A program made the translations under genes and the position numbers. Below are positions 54,756 to 64,000 of a stretch of 64,000 nucleotides of DNA, piece after piece (positions within the stretch are counted from its first letter, which is position 1; the number at the start of each line of letters is the position of its first letter). The stretch comes from an uncultured Gammaproteobacteria bacterium (lineage in GTDB: Bacteria > Pseudomonadota > Gammaproteobacteria > Arenicellales > JAANXG01): the NCBI GenBank assembly GCA_947259705.1, contig CAMYNL010000007.1, positions 44,872 through 108,871 of the forward strand, written 5' to 3'. Below the pieces are notes generated by a model. That model had not been told where the DNA came from. It was given only the letters and a program-made list of their open reading frames with translations, and did no database searches.

Positions 54756-55189
54756 TATGCCTCTACCTTGCCCCCGGCCTTTGCTATCGCCGCCGCCGCG
54801 CCCTTGGTGACCGCGATACCACGCACCGTCACCGCCCGGGAGATTTCACCGGAAAAGATAATCTTCGCGCGATCCACGCGGTTGTTCACCAGGCCCGCCT
54901 GGCGCAGTGCCGCCAGGTCAACGACATCGGCTCCTACTTTCGCGAGTTCATGCAGCCTGATCTGCGCAGTGCGCCCGCGTTGCATGGACCGAAAGCCGCG
55001 CTTGGGCAGGCGCCGCTGCAGCGGCATCTGCCCGCCCTCGAATCCGATCTTGCTGTAGCCCCCGGAACGCGATTTCTGTCCCTTGTGTCCGCGTCCCGCG
55101 GTCTTTCCGAAACCTGATCCCATGCCGCGTCCCACGCGTTTGCGGTTGCTTCGCGCACCGGTCTTGGGTGTCAGAGTGTTCAACCGCAT
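54755..55189 (-). CDS. rplO: 50S ribosomal protein L15
   Basis: A 144-residue late-assembly protein of the large subunit. The start [22 protein letters not shown] (ATG 55189) and the Gly-rich [15 protein letters not shown] are typical. The open frame extends to 55573 but that part lies in rpsE. The ATG overlaps the rpmD stop by 4 nt. secY follows directly. Confidence 0.96.
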   Translation of the reverse strand: MRLNTLTPKTGARSNRKRVGRGMGSGFGKTAGRGHKGQKSRSGGYSKIGFEGGQMPLQRRLPKRGFRSMQRGRTAQIRLHELAKVGADVVDLAALRQAGLVNNRVDRAKIIFSGEISRAVTVRGIAVTKGAAAAIAKAGGKVEA

Positions 55190-55377
55190 CACACTTCCTC
55201 CCATTTGAGCAGATAGGACACCTTGTTGATCATGCCGCGATTTGCAGGAGTGTCCAGCACCTCGACGGTGTGGTGCATGCGACGCAGGCCGAGTCCGCGA
55301 ACGCACTCCAAGTGCTTGTTCACCCGGCCATACATGCTGCGTACCAGCGTCACTCTCAGTTTTCTTGGCTCCGGCAC
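55189..55377 (-). CDS. rpmD: 50S ribosomal protein L30
   Basis: A 62-residue protein of the large subunit, with [26 protein letters not shown] and ending YLLKWEEV. The start is GTG 55377, the first start codon before the conserved [13 protein letters not shown] region. Lies between rpsE (11 nt upstream) and rplO, which overlaps its stop by ATGA. Confidence 0.95.
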   Translation of the reverse strand: MPEPRKLRVTLVRSMYGRVNKHLECVRGLGLRRMHHTVEVLDTPANRGMINKVSYLLKWEEV

Positions 55378-55388
55378 TGTCGAGTCCT

Positions 55389-55898
55389 CTATTCCAGAAG
55401 GTCTTCCGGTTGCTTGCCGCGCTTGGCGGCAATATCTTCGGGGCTTTTCGCGGCCCGCAGGCCCTTGAGGGTCGCGCGCACCACGTTGACCGGATTGGTC
55501 GACCCGATGCACTTGGCCAGCACATTGCGCACACCGGCCGCCTCGAGTACGGCGCGCATGGTGCCCCCTGCAATGACGCCGGTACCTTCCGACGCCGGGC
55601 GCATGACGATCTTGGCGCCGCTGTGCCGCGCCATTACCGGGTACTGCAGCGTCCCGTCCACGATATGGATCGGCTTCATGTCCCGGCGCGCCGCCTCCAT
55701 GGCCTTCTGCACGGCCAGCGGTACCTCTCTGGCCTTGCCGCGCCCCATGCCGACCCGGCCGTTGCCGTCGCCGACCACAGTGAGAGCAGAAAAGCCAAAG
55801 ATCCGCCCGCCCTTGACCACCTTAGCGACGCGGCGGACGTTGATCAGCTGTTCCTGAAAGTCATCGCTGCGCGGATCGTTCTTTGCTGTAAATGCCAT
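55389..55898 (-). CDS. rpsE: 30S ribosomal protein S5
   Basis: A 169-residue small-subunit protein important for accuracy and helicase activity. [31 protein letters not shown] and the C-terminal [22 protein letters not shown] are conserved. It starts at ATG 55898. An Arg/Lys-rich loop (around 20) matches the site of spectinomycin-resistance changes in E. coli and has the usual residues. Confidence 0.97.
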   Translation of the reverse strand: MAFTAKNDPRSDDFQEQLINVRRVAKVVKGGRIFGFSALTVVGDGNGRVGMGRGKAREVPLAVQKAMEAARRDMKPIHIVDGTLQYPVMARHSGAKIVMRPASEGTGVIAGGTMRAVLEAAGVRNVLAKCIGSTNPVNVVRATLKGLRAAKSPEDIAAKRGKQPEDLLE

Positions 55899-55911
55899 TG
55901 TTCACCTTCGC

Positions 55912-56268
55912 TTAAAATGTCAGGCCGTTTTCGCGCGCCGCATCCGCCAGCGCCTTGACGCGACCGTGATAGCGGAATCCGGAGCGGTCAAAGGCCACCT
56001 TTTCCACTCCGGCCGCCTTCGCTTTCTGCGCCAACTGTTTGCCCACCTCCGAAGCAGCAGCCACGTTACCGCCATTCTTGAGGTTGGCACGGATGCCCGG
56101 GTCCAGGGTCGAGGCCTGCGCCAGGACACGCCCGGACTGGTCGTCGATCACCTGAGCATAGGTGTGGCGCGGCGTGCGGAAAACGCACAGGCGCTGCGCA
56201 CCCAACTCCCGGATCTTCATCCGCGTCCTGCGTGCACGACGCCGACGAGCGTATTTCTTGTCTTTCAT
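55912..56268 (-). CDS. rplR: 50S ribosomal protein L18
   Basis: A 118-residue protein that binds 5S rRNA with L5. The run [27 protein letters not shown] and [24 protein letters not shown] are diagnostic. It starts at ATG 56268, 6 nt after rplF, and rpsE begins 13 nt past its stop. Confidence 0.96.
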   Translation of the reverse strand: MKDKKYARRRRARRTRMKIRELGAQRLCVFRTPRHTYAQVIDDQSGRVLAQASTLDPGIRANLKNGGNVAAASEVGKQLAQKAKAAGVEKVAFDRSGFRYHGRVKALADAARENGLTF

Positions 56269-56274
56269 GACGGT

Positions 56275-56808
56275 CTACTTCTTTTTGGCCTGTTTACGTA
56301 CTACATGTTCGTCCGAGTAGCGTATGCCTTTGCCCTTGTACGGCTCGGGCGGCCGGTACCGTCTGATTTCGGCGGCCACCTGTCCAACGCGCTGCTTGTC
56401 CGCACCCTTGACCACGATCTCCGTCTGACTTGGGGTCTCGACATTGATGCCCTCGGGCACCGCATACTCCACCGGATGAGAAAAACCGAGCGTGAGGTTC
56501 AGCTTCTGACCCTGGGCCTGGGCACGGTAACCCACCCCGACTATGCTCAGCTTCTTCTCGAAACCCTGTGAAACTCCCACTACCATATTATTCACCAGTG
56601 CCCGTGTAGTCCCCGCTATTGCCGTCGCCTGCTTGCTCTCGTCACGGGTTGACACCTTGAGTTCGTCGCCGTCGCGATCCACCTGCACCAGAGGATGAGG
56701 CGCCAGTTCGAGTTCGCCGTTCGGGCCCTTTACGGAAATCCGTTCCCTCGCGACGTCCACGTCGACGCCGCTGGGTATGGGGACTGGGTATTTTGCGATC
56801 CTGGACAT
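56275..56808 (-). CDS. rplF: 50S ribosomal protein L6
   Basis: A 177-residue protein with two similar domains that lies near the factor-binding site and the sarcin-ricin loop. [17 protein letters not shown] and the C-terminal [23 protein letters not shown] are typical. It starts at ATG 56808 and follows rpsH by 4 nt in the spc operon. Confidence 0.97.
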   Translation of the reverse strand: MSRIAKYPVPIPSGVDVDVARERISVKGPNGELELAPHPLVQVDRDGDELKVSTRDESKQATAIAGTTRALVNNMVVGVSQGFEKKLSIVGVGYRAQAQGQKLNLTLGFSHPVEYAVPEGINVETPSQTEIVVKGADKQRVGQVAAEIRRYRPPEPYKGKGIRYSDEHVVRKQAKKK

Positions 56809-56812
56809 TTCT

Positions 56813-57205
56813 CTAGTTCACCGCGCAGACCACTTCGCCGCCGAGACCGGCCTTGCGGGCAGCACGATCAGTCATGACGCCCTTGGAAGTGGATATGATG
56901 GCAATACCCAGTCCGCCGTTGATTGACGGGAGTTCGTCGACGCTCTTGTACACACGCATGCCGGGCCGGCTGATCCGGTTCAGTTCGGCAATGACGGGCT
57001 CGCCCTGGTAGTACTTCAGCTGCACCTCGAGAAGGTTCTTGCCATCCTCCACGCGGGTCTCAAAATCCTTGATGTAGCCTTCCTCGCGGAGCACCTCGGC
57101 GATGGCCTGCTTCATCTGAGACCCCGGGATCTTGACCGCTCGCTTCTCAGCCGTCTGACCGTTGCGAATGCGGGTCAGCATATCGGCTATTGGATCTGTC
57201 ATCAT
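56813..57205 (-). CDS. rpsH: 30S ribosomal protein S8
   Basis: A 130-residue protein of the 16S central domain. [16 protein letters not shown] and the C-terminal [22 protein letters not shown] are diagnostic. S8 is the usual translational repressor of the spc operon, acting near rplE. Two adjacent ATGs occur (57205 and 57202); either gives the family start MTDPIADM. Confidence 0.97.
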   Translation of the reverse strand: MMTDPIADMLTRIRNGQTAEKRAVKIPGSQMKQAIAEVLREEGYIKDFETRVEDGKNLLEVQLKYYQGEPVIAELNRISRPGMRVYKSVDELPSINGGLGIAIISTSKGVMTDRAARKAGLGGEVVCAVN

Positions 57206-57249
57206 GCTACTAGTTCCTGGCTATTTGCTGTTCGCACCGCGCTGCTGAA

Positions 57250-57555
57250 TCACCAGCTCGCCTTGGCGACGCCGGGCGCCTCGCCCTGCATAAAAATCTC
57301 CCGCAACTTGTTGCGGCTGAGTCCGAACTTGCGATAGTAACCGCGCGGCCTGCCGGTGATGGAGCAGCGGTTGCGCCTGCGGGTCGCATTGGAATCCCGC
57401 GGCAGCTTCTGCAAATCCATCATGGCCTGCCAACGATCATCCGCACCGAGACTTTCATCGCTCATGCGCTTACGCAGCTCCGCCCGGCGCGCAGCCAGCT
57501 TGTGGGACAGTCTGAGGCGCCGTTCTTCCCTCGCTATCATTGATTTCTTGGCCAT
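57250..57555 (-). CDS. rpsN: 30S ribosomal protein S14
   Basis: A 101-residue S14 of the zinc-free (long) type: MAKKSMIAREERRLRLSHKLA, then RRRNRCSITGRPRGYYRKFGLSRNKLREIFMQG. The CxxC zinc motifs of the short form are absent. It starts at ATG 57555 and lies between rplE and rpsH, as is canonical. Confidence 0.97.
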   Translation of the reverse strand: MAKKSMIAREERRLRLSHKLAARRAELRKRMSDESLGADDRWQAMMDLQKLPRDSNATRRRNRCSITGRPRGYYRKFGLSRNKLREIFMQGEAPGVAKASW

Positions 57556-57574
57556 ATCGACTTCCTGTACTCAA

Positions 57575-58114
57575 TCAGTTACGGAGTGGAAAGCTGAACG
57601 CTTTCAGCAGCGCCCGCGCCTCGTCGTCGGTGGGCGCGGAGGTGGTGATTGTCACATCCAGGCCGCGGATTGCATCCACCTTGTCGTAGTCAATTTCCGG
57701 AAACACGATCTGCTCGCGCAGCCCCAGAGAATAGTTCCCCCGGCCGTCAAAGGCACGCGCGGACAGACCGCGGAAGTCCCTTATTCGGGGTATCGCCACC
57801 GCGATAAGGCGATCGAGAAAGTCATACATGCGCTCCCGGCGCAAGGTGACTTTGCAGCCGATCGGCCAGCCTTCGCGTATCTTGAACCCCGCCACCGATC
57901 TCTTGGCATAGGTAATGATCGGCTTCTGCCCGCTGATCAGGGCGAGGTCCCCGGTCGCGCTCTCCAGAATCTTCTTGTTCCCGACCGCCTCACCCAAACC
58001 CATATTGAGCGTGATCTTGGTGATACGGGGCACCTGCATGACGTTTGCATACCCGAACTGCTCGCGCAATTGCGGAACGACGTTTTGCCGGTAGTGTTCT
58101 TGCAGTCTGCTCAT
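57575..58114 (-). CDS. rplE: 50S ribosomal protein L5
   Basis: A 179-residue protein that binds 5S rRNA and contacts P-site t[39 protein letters not shown] and [29 protein letters not shown] are diagnostic. It starts at ATG 58114, 13 nt after rplX and before rpsN. Confidence 0.97.
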   Translation of the reverse strand: MSRLQEHYRQNVVPQLREQFGYANVMQVPRITKITLNMGLGEAVGNKKILESATGDLALISGQKPIITYAKRSVAGFKIREGWPIGCKVTLRRERMYDFLDRLIAVAIPRIRDFRGLSARAFDGRGNYSLGLREQIVFPEIDYDKVDAIRGLDVTITTSAPTDDEARALLKAFSFPLRN

Positions 58115-58127
58115 TGCTCTTGTTCGG

Positions 58128-58448
58128 CTAACTGATATCTACGACTTCGCCGTTGGACCTGTAAACCCGCACCTTGCGGCCGTCTTCCAGCGTCTTGAAG
58201 CCCACGCGGTCCGCTTTCTTGGTGGTAGGGTTGTACAGCGCCAGATTGGAGATCTGGATCGGCGCCTCCTGCTCCAGGATTCCGCCCTGTATGCCCTTCA
58301 TCGGATTAGGCTTGGTGTGACGCTTGACGATGTTGACGTCGTTCACCAGCGCGCGGCCATCGGTCATCATCCGAAGCACCTCGCCGATCTTGCCCTTATC
58401 GCGCCCGGTCAGGACAATGACCTCATCACCTTTCTTGATCTTCTGCAT
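58128..58448 (-). CDS. rplX: 50S ribosomal protein L24
   Basis: A 106-residue assembly-initiator protein with the KOW motif [21 protein letters not shown] and the loop [21 protein letters not shown]. It starts at ATG 58448 and follows rplN by 35 nt. Confidence 0.97.
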   Translation of the reverse strand: MQKIKKGDEVIVLTGRDKGKIGEVLRMMTDGRALVNDVNIVKRHTKPNPMKGIQGGILEQEAPIQISNLALYNPTTKKADRVGFKTLEDGRKVRVYRSNGEVVDIS

Positions 58449-58483
58449 CGCAGTTGCTCCCGTATACTTACTATCGCTTGCGC

Positions 58484-58852
58484 CTAGAGAACTTCAGGCG
58501 CCAGGGAGATGATCTTCATGAATCGCTCCGAGCGCAGTTCCCGGGTCACTGGGCCGAATATGCGCGTCCCGACGGGCTGCATCTGGTTGTTGAGCAGAAC
58601 CGCTGCGTTCTTGTCGAAGCGGATCAACGATCCGTCACCGCGCCGCACACCCTTGCGGGTGCGCACTATTACCGCGTGGAAAACGTCGCCCTTCTTTACC
58701 CTGGAATTCGGCATTGCTTCCTTGACGCTGATCTTTATAACATCGCCAATACCCGCGTATCGGCGCTTCGAACCACCCAACACCTTTATGCACTGGATCT
58801 TGCGAGCACCGCTGTTGTCAGCGACATCCAGCATGCTTTGCATTTGAATCAT
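58484..58852 (-). CDS. rplN: 50S ribosomal protein L14
   Basis: A 122-residue large-subunit protein that bridges to the small subunit. [33 protein letters not shown] is the standard N-terminus. It starts at ATG 58852, the first gene of the spc operon, 15 nt after rpsQ. Confidence 0.97.
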   Translation of the reverse strand: MIQMQSMLDVADNSGARKIQCIKVLGGSKRRYAGIGDVIKISVKEAMPNSRVKKGDVFHAVIVRTRKGVRRGDGSLIRFDKNAAVLLNNQMQPVGTRIFGPVTRELRSERFMKIISLAPEVL

Positions 58853-58867
58853 CTGCAGCGCTCCGCT

Positions 58868-59125
58868 CTAGACGGCCTTTTCCAGCACCTGGACCAGACG
58901 CCAGGACTTGTGCTTGGACAAAGGCCGGCACTCCTCGATCATCACCACGTCGCCTTCACCACACTCATTGTTCTCATCGTGAGCCAGCAGCTTGGTCGAA
59001 CGACTGATGAACTTCTTGTAGAGCGGGTGCTTCACCCGTCGCTCGACAACCACCGCAACGGTCTTGTCCATCTTGTCGCTCACCACCCGGCCGGTAACCG
59101 AACGGGCGTGTTTCTCGTCAGTCAT
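58868..59125 (-). CDS. rpsQ: 30S ribosomal protein S17
   Basis: An 85-residue OB-fold protein that binds 16S rRNA early. The run [27 protein letters not shown] and the C-terminal [26 protein letters not shown] are diagnostic. It starts at ATG 59125, which overlaps the rpmC stop by 4 nt (ATGA). Confidence 0.96.
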   Translation of the reverse strand: MTDEKHARSVTGRVVSDKMDKTVAVVVERRVKHPLYKKFISRSTKLLAHDENNECGEGDVVMIEECRPLSKHKSWRLVQVLEKAV

Positions 59126-59319
59126 GATGCCGCTCTCGATTTCTCGTTCAATACTGTATTTATACGTGCAATCTCGCGACGCACTTCCTTGAACCGGGAT
59201 GGATTACCGAGTTGCCCGGTTCCCCGCTGCATGCGCAGGTTGAACTGCTCCCTGCGAAGTTCCACCAGTTCCGCATGTAATTCTTTCTCGCTCTTCACGC
59301 GCAACTCTGCCGGCTTCAT
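59122..59319 (-). CDS. rpmC: 50S ribosomal protein L29
   Basis: A 65-residue helical protein near the exit tunnel, with [25 protein letters not shown] and [19 protein letters not shown]. It starts at ATG 59319, directly after the rplP stop, and ends in the start codon of rpsQ. Confidence 0.95.
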   Translation of the reverse strand: MKPAELRVKSEKELHAELVELRREQFNLRMQRGTGQLGNPSRFKEVRREIARINTVLNEKSRAAS

Positions 59320-59733
59320 CTATGCCACCTGCCTTTTCACGAAGGTTGTACCCACCGATAATTTCGCGCTGGCAAGACGGAAGGCCTCGCGGGCCAGTTC
59401 CTCGCTGACGCCCTCCATTTCGTAGAGCATATGGCCGGGCTTGATCTCCGCCACCCAGTACTCCGGATTGCCTTTGCCCTTGCCCATGCGCACTTCGAGC
59501 GGCTTCTTCGAAACAGGCTTGTCGGGGAACACGCGGATCCAGATCTTTCCTCCACGCTTGATATGTCGCGTGACAGCGCGCCGCGCCGCCTCGATCTGGC
59601 GCGCGGTAATGCGTCCGCGCCCCGTTGCCTTGAGTCCGTACTCCCCAAAGCTGACACGATTACCTCGTGAGGCCAGTCCCCGGTTGCGGCCCTTGTGCTG
59701 CTTGCGAAATTTCGTTCGTTTTGGTTGTAACAT
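59320..59733 (-). CDS. rplP: 50S ribosomal protein L16
   Basis: A 137-residue protein near the peptidyl-transferase and A-site. [19 protein letters not shown] and [24 protein letters not shown] are conserved. It starts at ATG 59733, 10 nt after rpsC, and runs straight into rpmC. Confidence 0.97.
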   Translation of the reverse strand: MLQPKRTKFRKQHKGRNRGLASRGNRVSFGEYGLKATGRGRITARQIEAARRAVTRHIKRGGKIWIRVFPDKPVSKKPLEVRMGKGKGNPEYWVAEIKPGHMLYEMEGVSEELAREAFRLASAKLSVGTTFVKRQVA

Positions 59734-59743
59734 CTCTTGGATC

Positions 59744-60424
59744 CTAACCTGCCGCGGCGGCCTTGGTCTCGGCGGACGCCTCGGCCTCTTCCGCTGCGTC
59801 GAAAACCTCGCCCTTGAAAATCCAAACCTTTACGCCGATCACACCATACGTCGTGTACGCCTCCGCGAAGCCGTAATCAATATCGGCGCGCAGGGTATGC
59901 AGCGGCACGCGGCCTTCCCGGTACCATTCGCGGCGCGCGATCTCAGCGCCGTTCAACCGCCCCGACACCATTACCTTGACACCCTGAGCACCGAGGCGCA
60001 TGGCGTTGGTCACCGCGCGCTTCATGGCACGCCGAAACATGATCCGCTTCTCCAACTGCTGGCAGATGCTTTCCGCTACGAGGGTTGCATCAAGTTCCGG
60101 CTTGCGGATCTCCTCAACAGCGAGCTGCACCGGCAGCTTCGTCATTTCCGACAGTTTCCGGCGCATGCGGTCGATATCTTCACCCTTCTTGCCGATCACG
60201 ATACCCGGGCGCGCAGTGTGAATGGTTATGTTCATGTTCTGCGCCGGCCGCTCGATAGTGATCCGACTGACCGCCGCGTTACTCAGGTGCTTCTTGAGAA
60301 ACTTGCGTACCTCAATGTCCTGCGCCAGGTTCTTTGCGTAATCGCGTCTGGTCGCATACCACCTCGCATTCCAGTCCCGTATTATGCCCAGGCGCATGCC
60401 GTTAGGATGTACTTTCTGACCCAT
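59744..60424 (-). CDS. rpsC: 30S ribosomal protein S3
   Basis: A 226-residue protein at the mRNA entrance with KH domain [17 protein letters not shown] and [24 protein letters not shown] at the N-terminus. The C-terminal tail is Ala/Glu-rich ([15 protein letters not shown]). Its start shares TGATG with the rplV stop. Confidence 0.97.
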   Translation of the reverse strand: MGQKVHPNGMRLGIIRDWNARWYATRRDYAKNLAQDIEVRKFLKKHLSNAAVSRITIERPAQNMNITIHTARPGIVIGKKGEDIDRMRRKLSEMTKLPVQLAVEEIRKPELDATLVAESICQQLEKRIMFRRAMKRAVTNAMRLGAQGVKVMVSGRLNGAEIARREWYREGRVPLHTLRADIDYGFAEAYTTYGVIGVKVWIFKGEVFDAAEEAEASAETKAAAAG

Positions 60425-60768
60425 CAGCGGCCTCCTCTCGTATCACCAACCATCACGGTAATGTGGCTGGTGCGCTTGAATATTGACGCCCCACGTCCCT
60501 TGGCACGCGCGCGCCATCGCTTGATGGTCGGCCCTTCATCCACCATCGCCGCCTCCACTTTCAACTCGTCGATGTCGGCACCTTCGTTGTGCTCCGCGTT
60601 GGCAATCGCGGACTCCAGGGCCTTCTTGATCGGATGCGCAGCTTTCTTGGGGCTGAACTGCAGCAGCTCCAGGGCACGGGAGACGCTCAAGCCGCGAATC
60701 TGATCGGCAACCAGCCGAGCCTTCTGCGGCGAGATCCGAATGTATCTGGCGGTCGCTTTGACTAGCAT
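60424..60768 (-). CDS. rplV: 50S ribosomal protein L22
   Basis: A 114-residue protein whose hairpin lines the exit tunnel. [25 protein letters not shown] and the tip region [22 protein letters not shown] are typical. The start is ATG 60768; the frame open to 60882 is in rpsS and is not used. Confidence 0.96.
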   Translation of the reverse strand: MLVKATARYIRISPQKARLVADQIRGLSVSRALELLQFSPKKAAHPIKKALESAIANAEHNEGADIDELKVEAAMVDEGPTIKRWRARAKGRGASIFKRTSHITVMVGDTRGGR

Positions 60769-60778
60769 GGCTGATATC

Positions 60779-61051
60779 CTATTTGGCCTTTCTGTCCGCC
60801 GCATGGCTGCGGAACATGCGGGTAGGGGCGAACTCACCCAGCTTGTGGCCGACCATGTTCTCGGTGACAAGAATGGGCACATGCTGTCGACCGTTATGTA
60901 TCGCGATCGTCAGACCTACGAACTCCGGCATGATGGTGGACCTGCGTGACCAGGTTTTGACCGGCCGGCGGCTGTTTTCAGCGCGCGCCTGCTCGACCTT
61001 CGACCACAGGTGATGATCTACGAACGGTCCCTTCTTTACTGAGCGTGGCAT
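60779..61051 (-). CDS. rpsS: 30S ribosomal protein S19
   Basis: A 90-residue head protein with [20 protein letters not shown] at the start and [17 protein letters not shown] near the end. ATG 61051 is the family start; the longer frame to 61156 lies in rplB. Confidence 0.96.
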   Translation of the reverse strand: MPRSVKKGPFVDHHLWSKVEQARAENSRRPVKTWSRRSTIMPEFVGLTIAIHNGRQHVPILVTENMVGHKLGEFAPTRMFRSHAADRKAK

Positions 61052-61074
61052 CTGCAAAAACCTCGTTACTGTAC

Positions 61075-61899
61075 CTACCGCTTGCGGCGGCGGAGAATCA
61101 TTGACTGCGTCCGCTTGTTGCGCCGGGTGCGGAAGCCCTTGGTCGGCACGCCCCACGGCGATACCGGGTCCCGCCCACCCGAGGTGCGTCCCTCGCCGCC
61201 GCCATGGGGATGGTCGACCGGGTTCATGGCGACGCCGCGCACGGTGGGACGGATACCGCGCCAGCGCTTGGCGCCCGCCTTGCCCAGCTTGCGCAGGCTG
61301 TGCTCGTTGTTGCCCACTTCCCCGATTGTTGCCCGGCAGTCCAGATGGACTTTGCGCACCTCCCCGGATCGCAGGCGCAACTGAGCGTAATGCCCCTCCC
61401 GGCCCAGATATTGGACTGCCGCGCCCGCGGCGCGGGCTAGCTGACCGCCCTTGCCGGGCTTCATCTCAACGCAATGAACCATGCTTCCCACCGGTATGTT
61501 GCGCAGCGGCAGGGCGTTTCCCGTGGCGATGGGTGCGTCGACCCCGGACATTATCGGCGCTCCCGGCCGTACTCCCTTGGGCGCCAGGATGTAACGCCGC
61601 TCACCATCCGTGTACAGCAGCAGTGCGAGATGCGCGCTGCGGTTGGGATCATACTCGATACGCTCAACCTTGGCCTGCACACCGTCTTTGTTTCGACGGA
61701 AATCTATGACCCGATATTTCCTCTTATGGCCACCACCGCGGTGTCGAACGGTGATCTGGCCTGAATTGTTGCGCCCATCGATGGCCTTTTTCGACTCCAC
61801 CAGCGGTTTGTAGGGCCGACCCCGATGCAGGTTCGCATCGACCACGCGCACCGTGCCTCGACGGGCCGGGGAAGTTGGTTTCAGTTTGACTAGCGCCAT
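61075..61899 (-). CDS. rplB: 50S ribosomal protein L2
   Basis: A 274-residue protein needed for peptidyl-transferase and subunit joining. [41 protein letters not shown] and the C-terminal [20 protein letters not shown] (with the conserved His) are present. It starts at ATG 61899, 32 nt after rplW. Confidence 0.97.
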   Translation of the reverse strand: MALVKLKPTSPARRGTVRVVDANLHRGRPYKPLVESKKAIDGRNNSGQITVRHRGGGHKRKYRVIDFRRNKDGVQAKVERIEYDPNRSAHLALLLYTDGERRYILAPKGVRPGAPIMSGVDAPIATGNALPLRNIPVGSMVHCVEMKPGKGGQLARAAGAAVQYLGREGHYAQLRLRSGEVRKVHLDCRATIGEVGNNEHSLRKLGKAGAKRWRGIRPTVRGVAMNPVDHPHGGGEGRTSGGRDPVSPWGVPTKGFRTRRNKRTQSMILRRRKR

Positions 61900-61931
61900 T
61901 GTTCTGCCTTGCTGTCGTTCTAGATTCCGGC

Positions 61932-62234
61932 TTACTGGGCCATCCCGCCGGAGAAATCGATATCATGTCCTTCCTTCAGCCGCACGTAGGCCTTCTTCCA
62001 GTTGCTGCGCATACCCGGCGTGCGGCCGGATCGTTTCACTTTGCCGCGCATGTTCGACACCTGCACGGACTCGACCTCGACCTTGAAGGCGAGTTCTACC
62101 GCCCGCTTTATCTCGGGCTTGCTGGCGTCGCCAAGCACCTTGAAAACGAACTGACGATGTTTGTCCGCCACCATGGTGCTCTTCTCCGAGACCAGGGGTG
62201 CCAGTAGCACCTGATAAAGCCTGTCCGCTCTCAT
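61932..62234 (-). CDS. rplW: 50S ribosomal protein L23
   Basis: A 100-residue protein at the tunnel exit that docks trigger factor and [27 protein letters not shown] is diagnostic. ATG 62234 overlaps the rplD stop by 4 nt (ATGA); the frame begins 9 nt earlier at a GTG that is not needed. Confidence 0.96.
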   Translation of the reverse strand: MRADRLYQVLLAPLVSEKSTMVADKHRQFVFKVLGDASKPEIKRAVELAFKVEVESVQVSNMRGKVKRSGRTPGMRSNWKKAYVRLKEGHDIDFSGGMAQ

Positions 62235-62848
62235 TGCAGCCACTCCTCAATCTGCCTGACAGCGGCCGAGTTCATGATCACCTGCTGGTAAGCTATCAGC
62301 CGCACCGGATCCATGTTCCGGGTTTCGCACACATCGACGTGCGGCAGGTTTCGGGCCGCCAGCGCCAGGTTGCGATCTTCGTCCCCGCACACGATCAAGG
62401 CATTCTCGGCGCCGATCGTCTTCAGCCGGGCGGCGAGATCTCTGGTTTTCGCCTCCGCCGGTGCCAGGTCGTCACAGACCAGCAGCCTGCCCTGGCGTGC
62501 AAGTTCAGATAGAATCGAACGTAGCGCTGCCCGATACATCTTGCGATTGACCTTCTGCGAAAAGTCGTGGGTAGACGCAGGAAACGTCTTGCCACCGCCG
62601 CGCCACAGGGGGCTGCGGTTGGTGCCTGCCCGCGCGCGCCCGGTGCCTTTCTGACGCCATGGCTTGGCACCCCCGCCGCGCACTGCGGACCGGTTCTTCT
62701 GGGCCCTGGTGCCCGCCCGGCCTCCGGCCTGGTAGCCCACCACCACCTGGTGGATCAGCGCCTCATTGAACTCCGCCCCGAAGGCGCGCTCCGAGACCTC
62801 GAGTCCGGCCGCCTCGTTACCATCAGCTTTGACTGCTGCCAGTTGCAT
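62231..62848 (-). CDS. rplD: 50S ribosomal protein L4
   Basis: A 205-residue protein whose loop enters the tunnel; in E. coli it also represses the S10 operon. The loop region [37 protein letters not shown] is conserved. ATG 62848 ([10 protein letters not shown]) is 5 nt after the rplC stop; a TTG nine bases earlier is possible. Confidence 0.96.
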   Translation of the reverse strand: MQLAAVKADGNEAAGLEVSERAFGAEFNEALIHQVVVGYQAGGRAGTRAQKNRSAVRGGGAKPWRQKGTGRARAGTNRSPLWRGGGKTFPASTHDFSQKVNRKMYRAALRSILSELARQGRLLVCDDLAPAEAKTRDLAARLKTIGAENALIVCGDEDRNLALAARNLPHVDVCETRNMDPVRLIAYQQVIMNSAAVRQIEEWLQ

Positions 62849-62853
62849 CACTC

Positions 62854-63507
62854 TCAACCTTTACGCTTTACCTTCTTGGATGGCTTTATGACAACGTTGC
62901 CGCCACGAGGTCCGGGCACTGCGCCCTTCACCAGCAGCAAGCTGCGCTCCGCGTCCACCCGCACTACCTCCAGGTTCTGCTGGGTGCGTGTCACGTGCCC
63001 CATCTGGCCGGCCATCTTCTTGCCCGGAAATACGCGGCCGGGATCCTGGCACTGCCCGATCGAGCCCGCTCCCCGATGTGTCAGGGAGGCGCCATGGCTG
63101 GCGCGGCCGCCACCGAAGCCGTGCCGCTTCACCACGCCGGCGTAGCCCTTGCCTATGGTGGTACCCTGCACGTCCACGCGTTGACCGACCTCGAACAGCT
63201 CCACGGGCAGCTCGGCGCCGACTGCAAGGTCCTGCTGCGGGTCGCCGTCCCCTAGCCGGAACTCCCAAAGCCCGACTCCAGGCTCCACGCCGGCCTTGGC
63301 ATAGTGGCCCGCCATCGGCTTGGTCACCCTGTTCGGACGACGCCGGCCGACGGTCACCTGCACTGACGAGTAACCGTCACTGTCCACCATCTTAACCTGG
63401 GTGACCCGGTTGGATCGTATCTCCAACACGGTAACTGGTACCGACTCGCCATCTTCGGTGAAGACGCGCGACATTCCGATCTTGTGGCCAACCAAACCTA
63501 AGGACAT
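62854..63507 (-). CDS. rplC: 50S ribosomal protein L3
   Basis: A 217-residue protein that contacts the peptidyl-transferase centre. [20 protein letters not shown] and the [14 protein letters not shown] loop [19 protein letters not shown]...HRGAGSIG are diagnostic. Start is ATG 63507; a TTG at 63531 would add eight residues. Confidence 0.96.
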   Translation of the reverse strand: MSLGLVGHKIGMSRVFTEDGESVPVTVLEIRSNRVTQVKMVDSDGYSSVQVTVGRRRPNRVTKPMAGHYAKAGVEPGVGLWEFRLGDGDPQQDLAVGAELPVELFEVGQRVDVQGTTIGKGYAGVVKRHGFGGGRASHGASLTHRGAGSIGQCQDPGRVFPGKKMAGQMGHVTRTQQNLEVVRVDAERSLLLVKGAVPGPRGGNVVIKPSKKVKRKG

Positions 63508-63549
63508 AACGTTCACCGTGCTTTCAGTCAATCCGTCCGTGCCTGCTCG

Positions 63550-63861
63550 TTAATTCAACTTGATCTCGACGTCTACGCCAGCTGCCAGATCCAGGCGCAT
63601 CAGCGCATCCACCGTCTTGTCCGTCGGTTCAATAATATCCATGATGCGTTTATGGGTTCGGACCTCGAACTGGTCGCGCGCCTTTTTGTTCACGTGCGGG
63701 GAACGCAGCAACGTGAACCGTTCCACCCGCGTCGGCAGTGGAATCGGGCCCCGCACCACCGCGCCGGTCCTCTTCGCCGTTTCAACGATTTCCAGCGCCG
63801 ACTTGTCAATCATGCGATGATCGAACGCCTTCAGGCGAATGCGAATTTTCTGGTTGTCCAC
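63550..63861 (-). CDS. rpsJ: 30S ribosomal protein S10
   Basis: A 103-residue protein of the small-subunit head that also acts as NusE in antitermination. [29 protein letters not shown] is the signature. The start is GTG 63861, with AAGAGG upstream; no ATG fits. First gene of the S10 operon, 62 nt after tufA. Confidence 0.97.
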   Translation of the reverse strand: MDNQKIRIRLKAFDHRMIDKSALEIVETAKRTGAVVRGPIPLPTRVERFTLLRSPHVNKKARDQFEVRTHKRIMDIIEPTDKTVDALMRLDLAAGVDVEIKLN

Positions 63862-63923
63862 GTTTGTCTATACCTCTTAAAGACCGCAAGCCTGCCTCTT
63901 AGCAACCCCGGGTTCAGGTCCTA

Positions 63924-64000
63924 TCATTCAGTGATCTTGCTGACGACGCCAGCACCCACGGTGCGGCCGCCCTCGCGAATCGCAAACCGCAGCCCCTCCT
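63924..64000 (-). CDS. tufA: Elongation factor Tu, C-terminal end (partial)
   Basis: Minus-strand translation up to the window edge reads GLRFAIREGGRTVGAGVV and ends SKITE-stop at 63924. This is the invariant C-terminus of EF-Tu, which brings aminoacyl-tRNA to the ribosome. The gene continues beyond the window. Its place just before rpsJ is standard. Confidence 0.95.
   Translation of the reverse strand, partial: EGLRFAIREGGRTVGAGVVSKITE

Noticed and set aside
59441..60703. Long plus-strand open frames opposite ribosomal genes (also at 5110-6312 and 18710-20164)
   Set aside because: They are shadows of conserved minus-strand genes, with no ribosome binding site and no recognisable domain.
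1..64000. tRNA, CRISPR, IS elements or prophage
   Set aside because: No T-loop GGTTCGA..CC pattern with a cloverleaf, no regular spaced repeats, and no transposase, integrase or phage structural protein was recognised.

Overview
The window is a contiguous piece of a GC-rich bacterial chromosome, most likely a gammaproteobacterium (possibly Chromatiales-like). The basis is the canonical S10-spc-alpha ribosomal block with rpmJ between secY and rpsM, together with gammaproteobacterial-type HtpX, SirB1, YajR, YdiJ-like, Tag and AguA/AguB proteins. The placement below class is inference. Nearly all sequence is coding. No tRNA, rRNA, CRISPR array, insertion sequence or prophage was recognised.

Layout. 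1-7.0 kb: an S9 peptidase, then a three-gene cassette (NTP_transf_5-type nucleotidyltransferase, PqqD-like protein, HprK-like kinase), then a divergent DUF192 / sugar aminotransferase / Gfo-Idh-MocA dehydrogenase group. 7.1-7.9 kb: no intact gene, but the remains of a short-chain dehydrogenase. 7.95-9.8 kb: an ECF sigma module (exported Pro-rich protein, sigma factor, DUF3619-like membrane protein, DUF3106 protein). 9.8-16.5 kb: DUF1015 protein, outer-membrane barrel, HtpX, an unknown helical protein, the agmatine-to-putrescine pair AguA-AguB, and Tag.

16.5-26.6 kb is a catabolic island. A minus-strand operon (class V aminotransferase, TRAP transporter P/Q/M, crotonase-fold protein, CaiB-type CoA transferase) faces a plus-strand pair (a 1000-residue YdiJ-like FAD/Fe-S dehydrogenase and a GntR/FCD regulator). 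The shared intergenic region holds a TTGTATACAA palindrome over a predicted promoter. 26.6-34 kb: TerB-like protein, SirB1, SSB, YajR-type MFS, UvrA and an exported hydrolase.

34-43.6 kb: lipA, a DctB/DctD two-component pair, a C-terminal fragment of a phosphate acetyltransferase domain, then aceE-aceF. LipA makes the cofactor that AceF carries. 43.6-48.4 kb (minus): inositol-1-phosphate synthase, an inositol-phosphate cytidylyltransferase-like protein, oligopeptidase B and an S-adenosylmethionine hydroxide adenosyltransferase, tightly packed. 48.6-50.1 kb: a membrane-anchored FMN glutamate-synthase-like protein. 50.3-64 kb: the minus-strand ribosomal operons from the end of tufA to rplQ, closed by a terminator-like hairpin.
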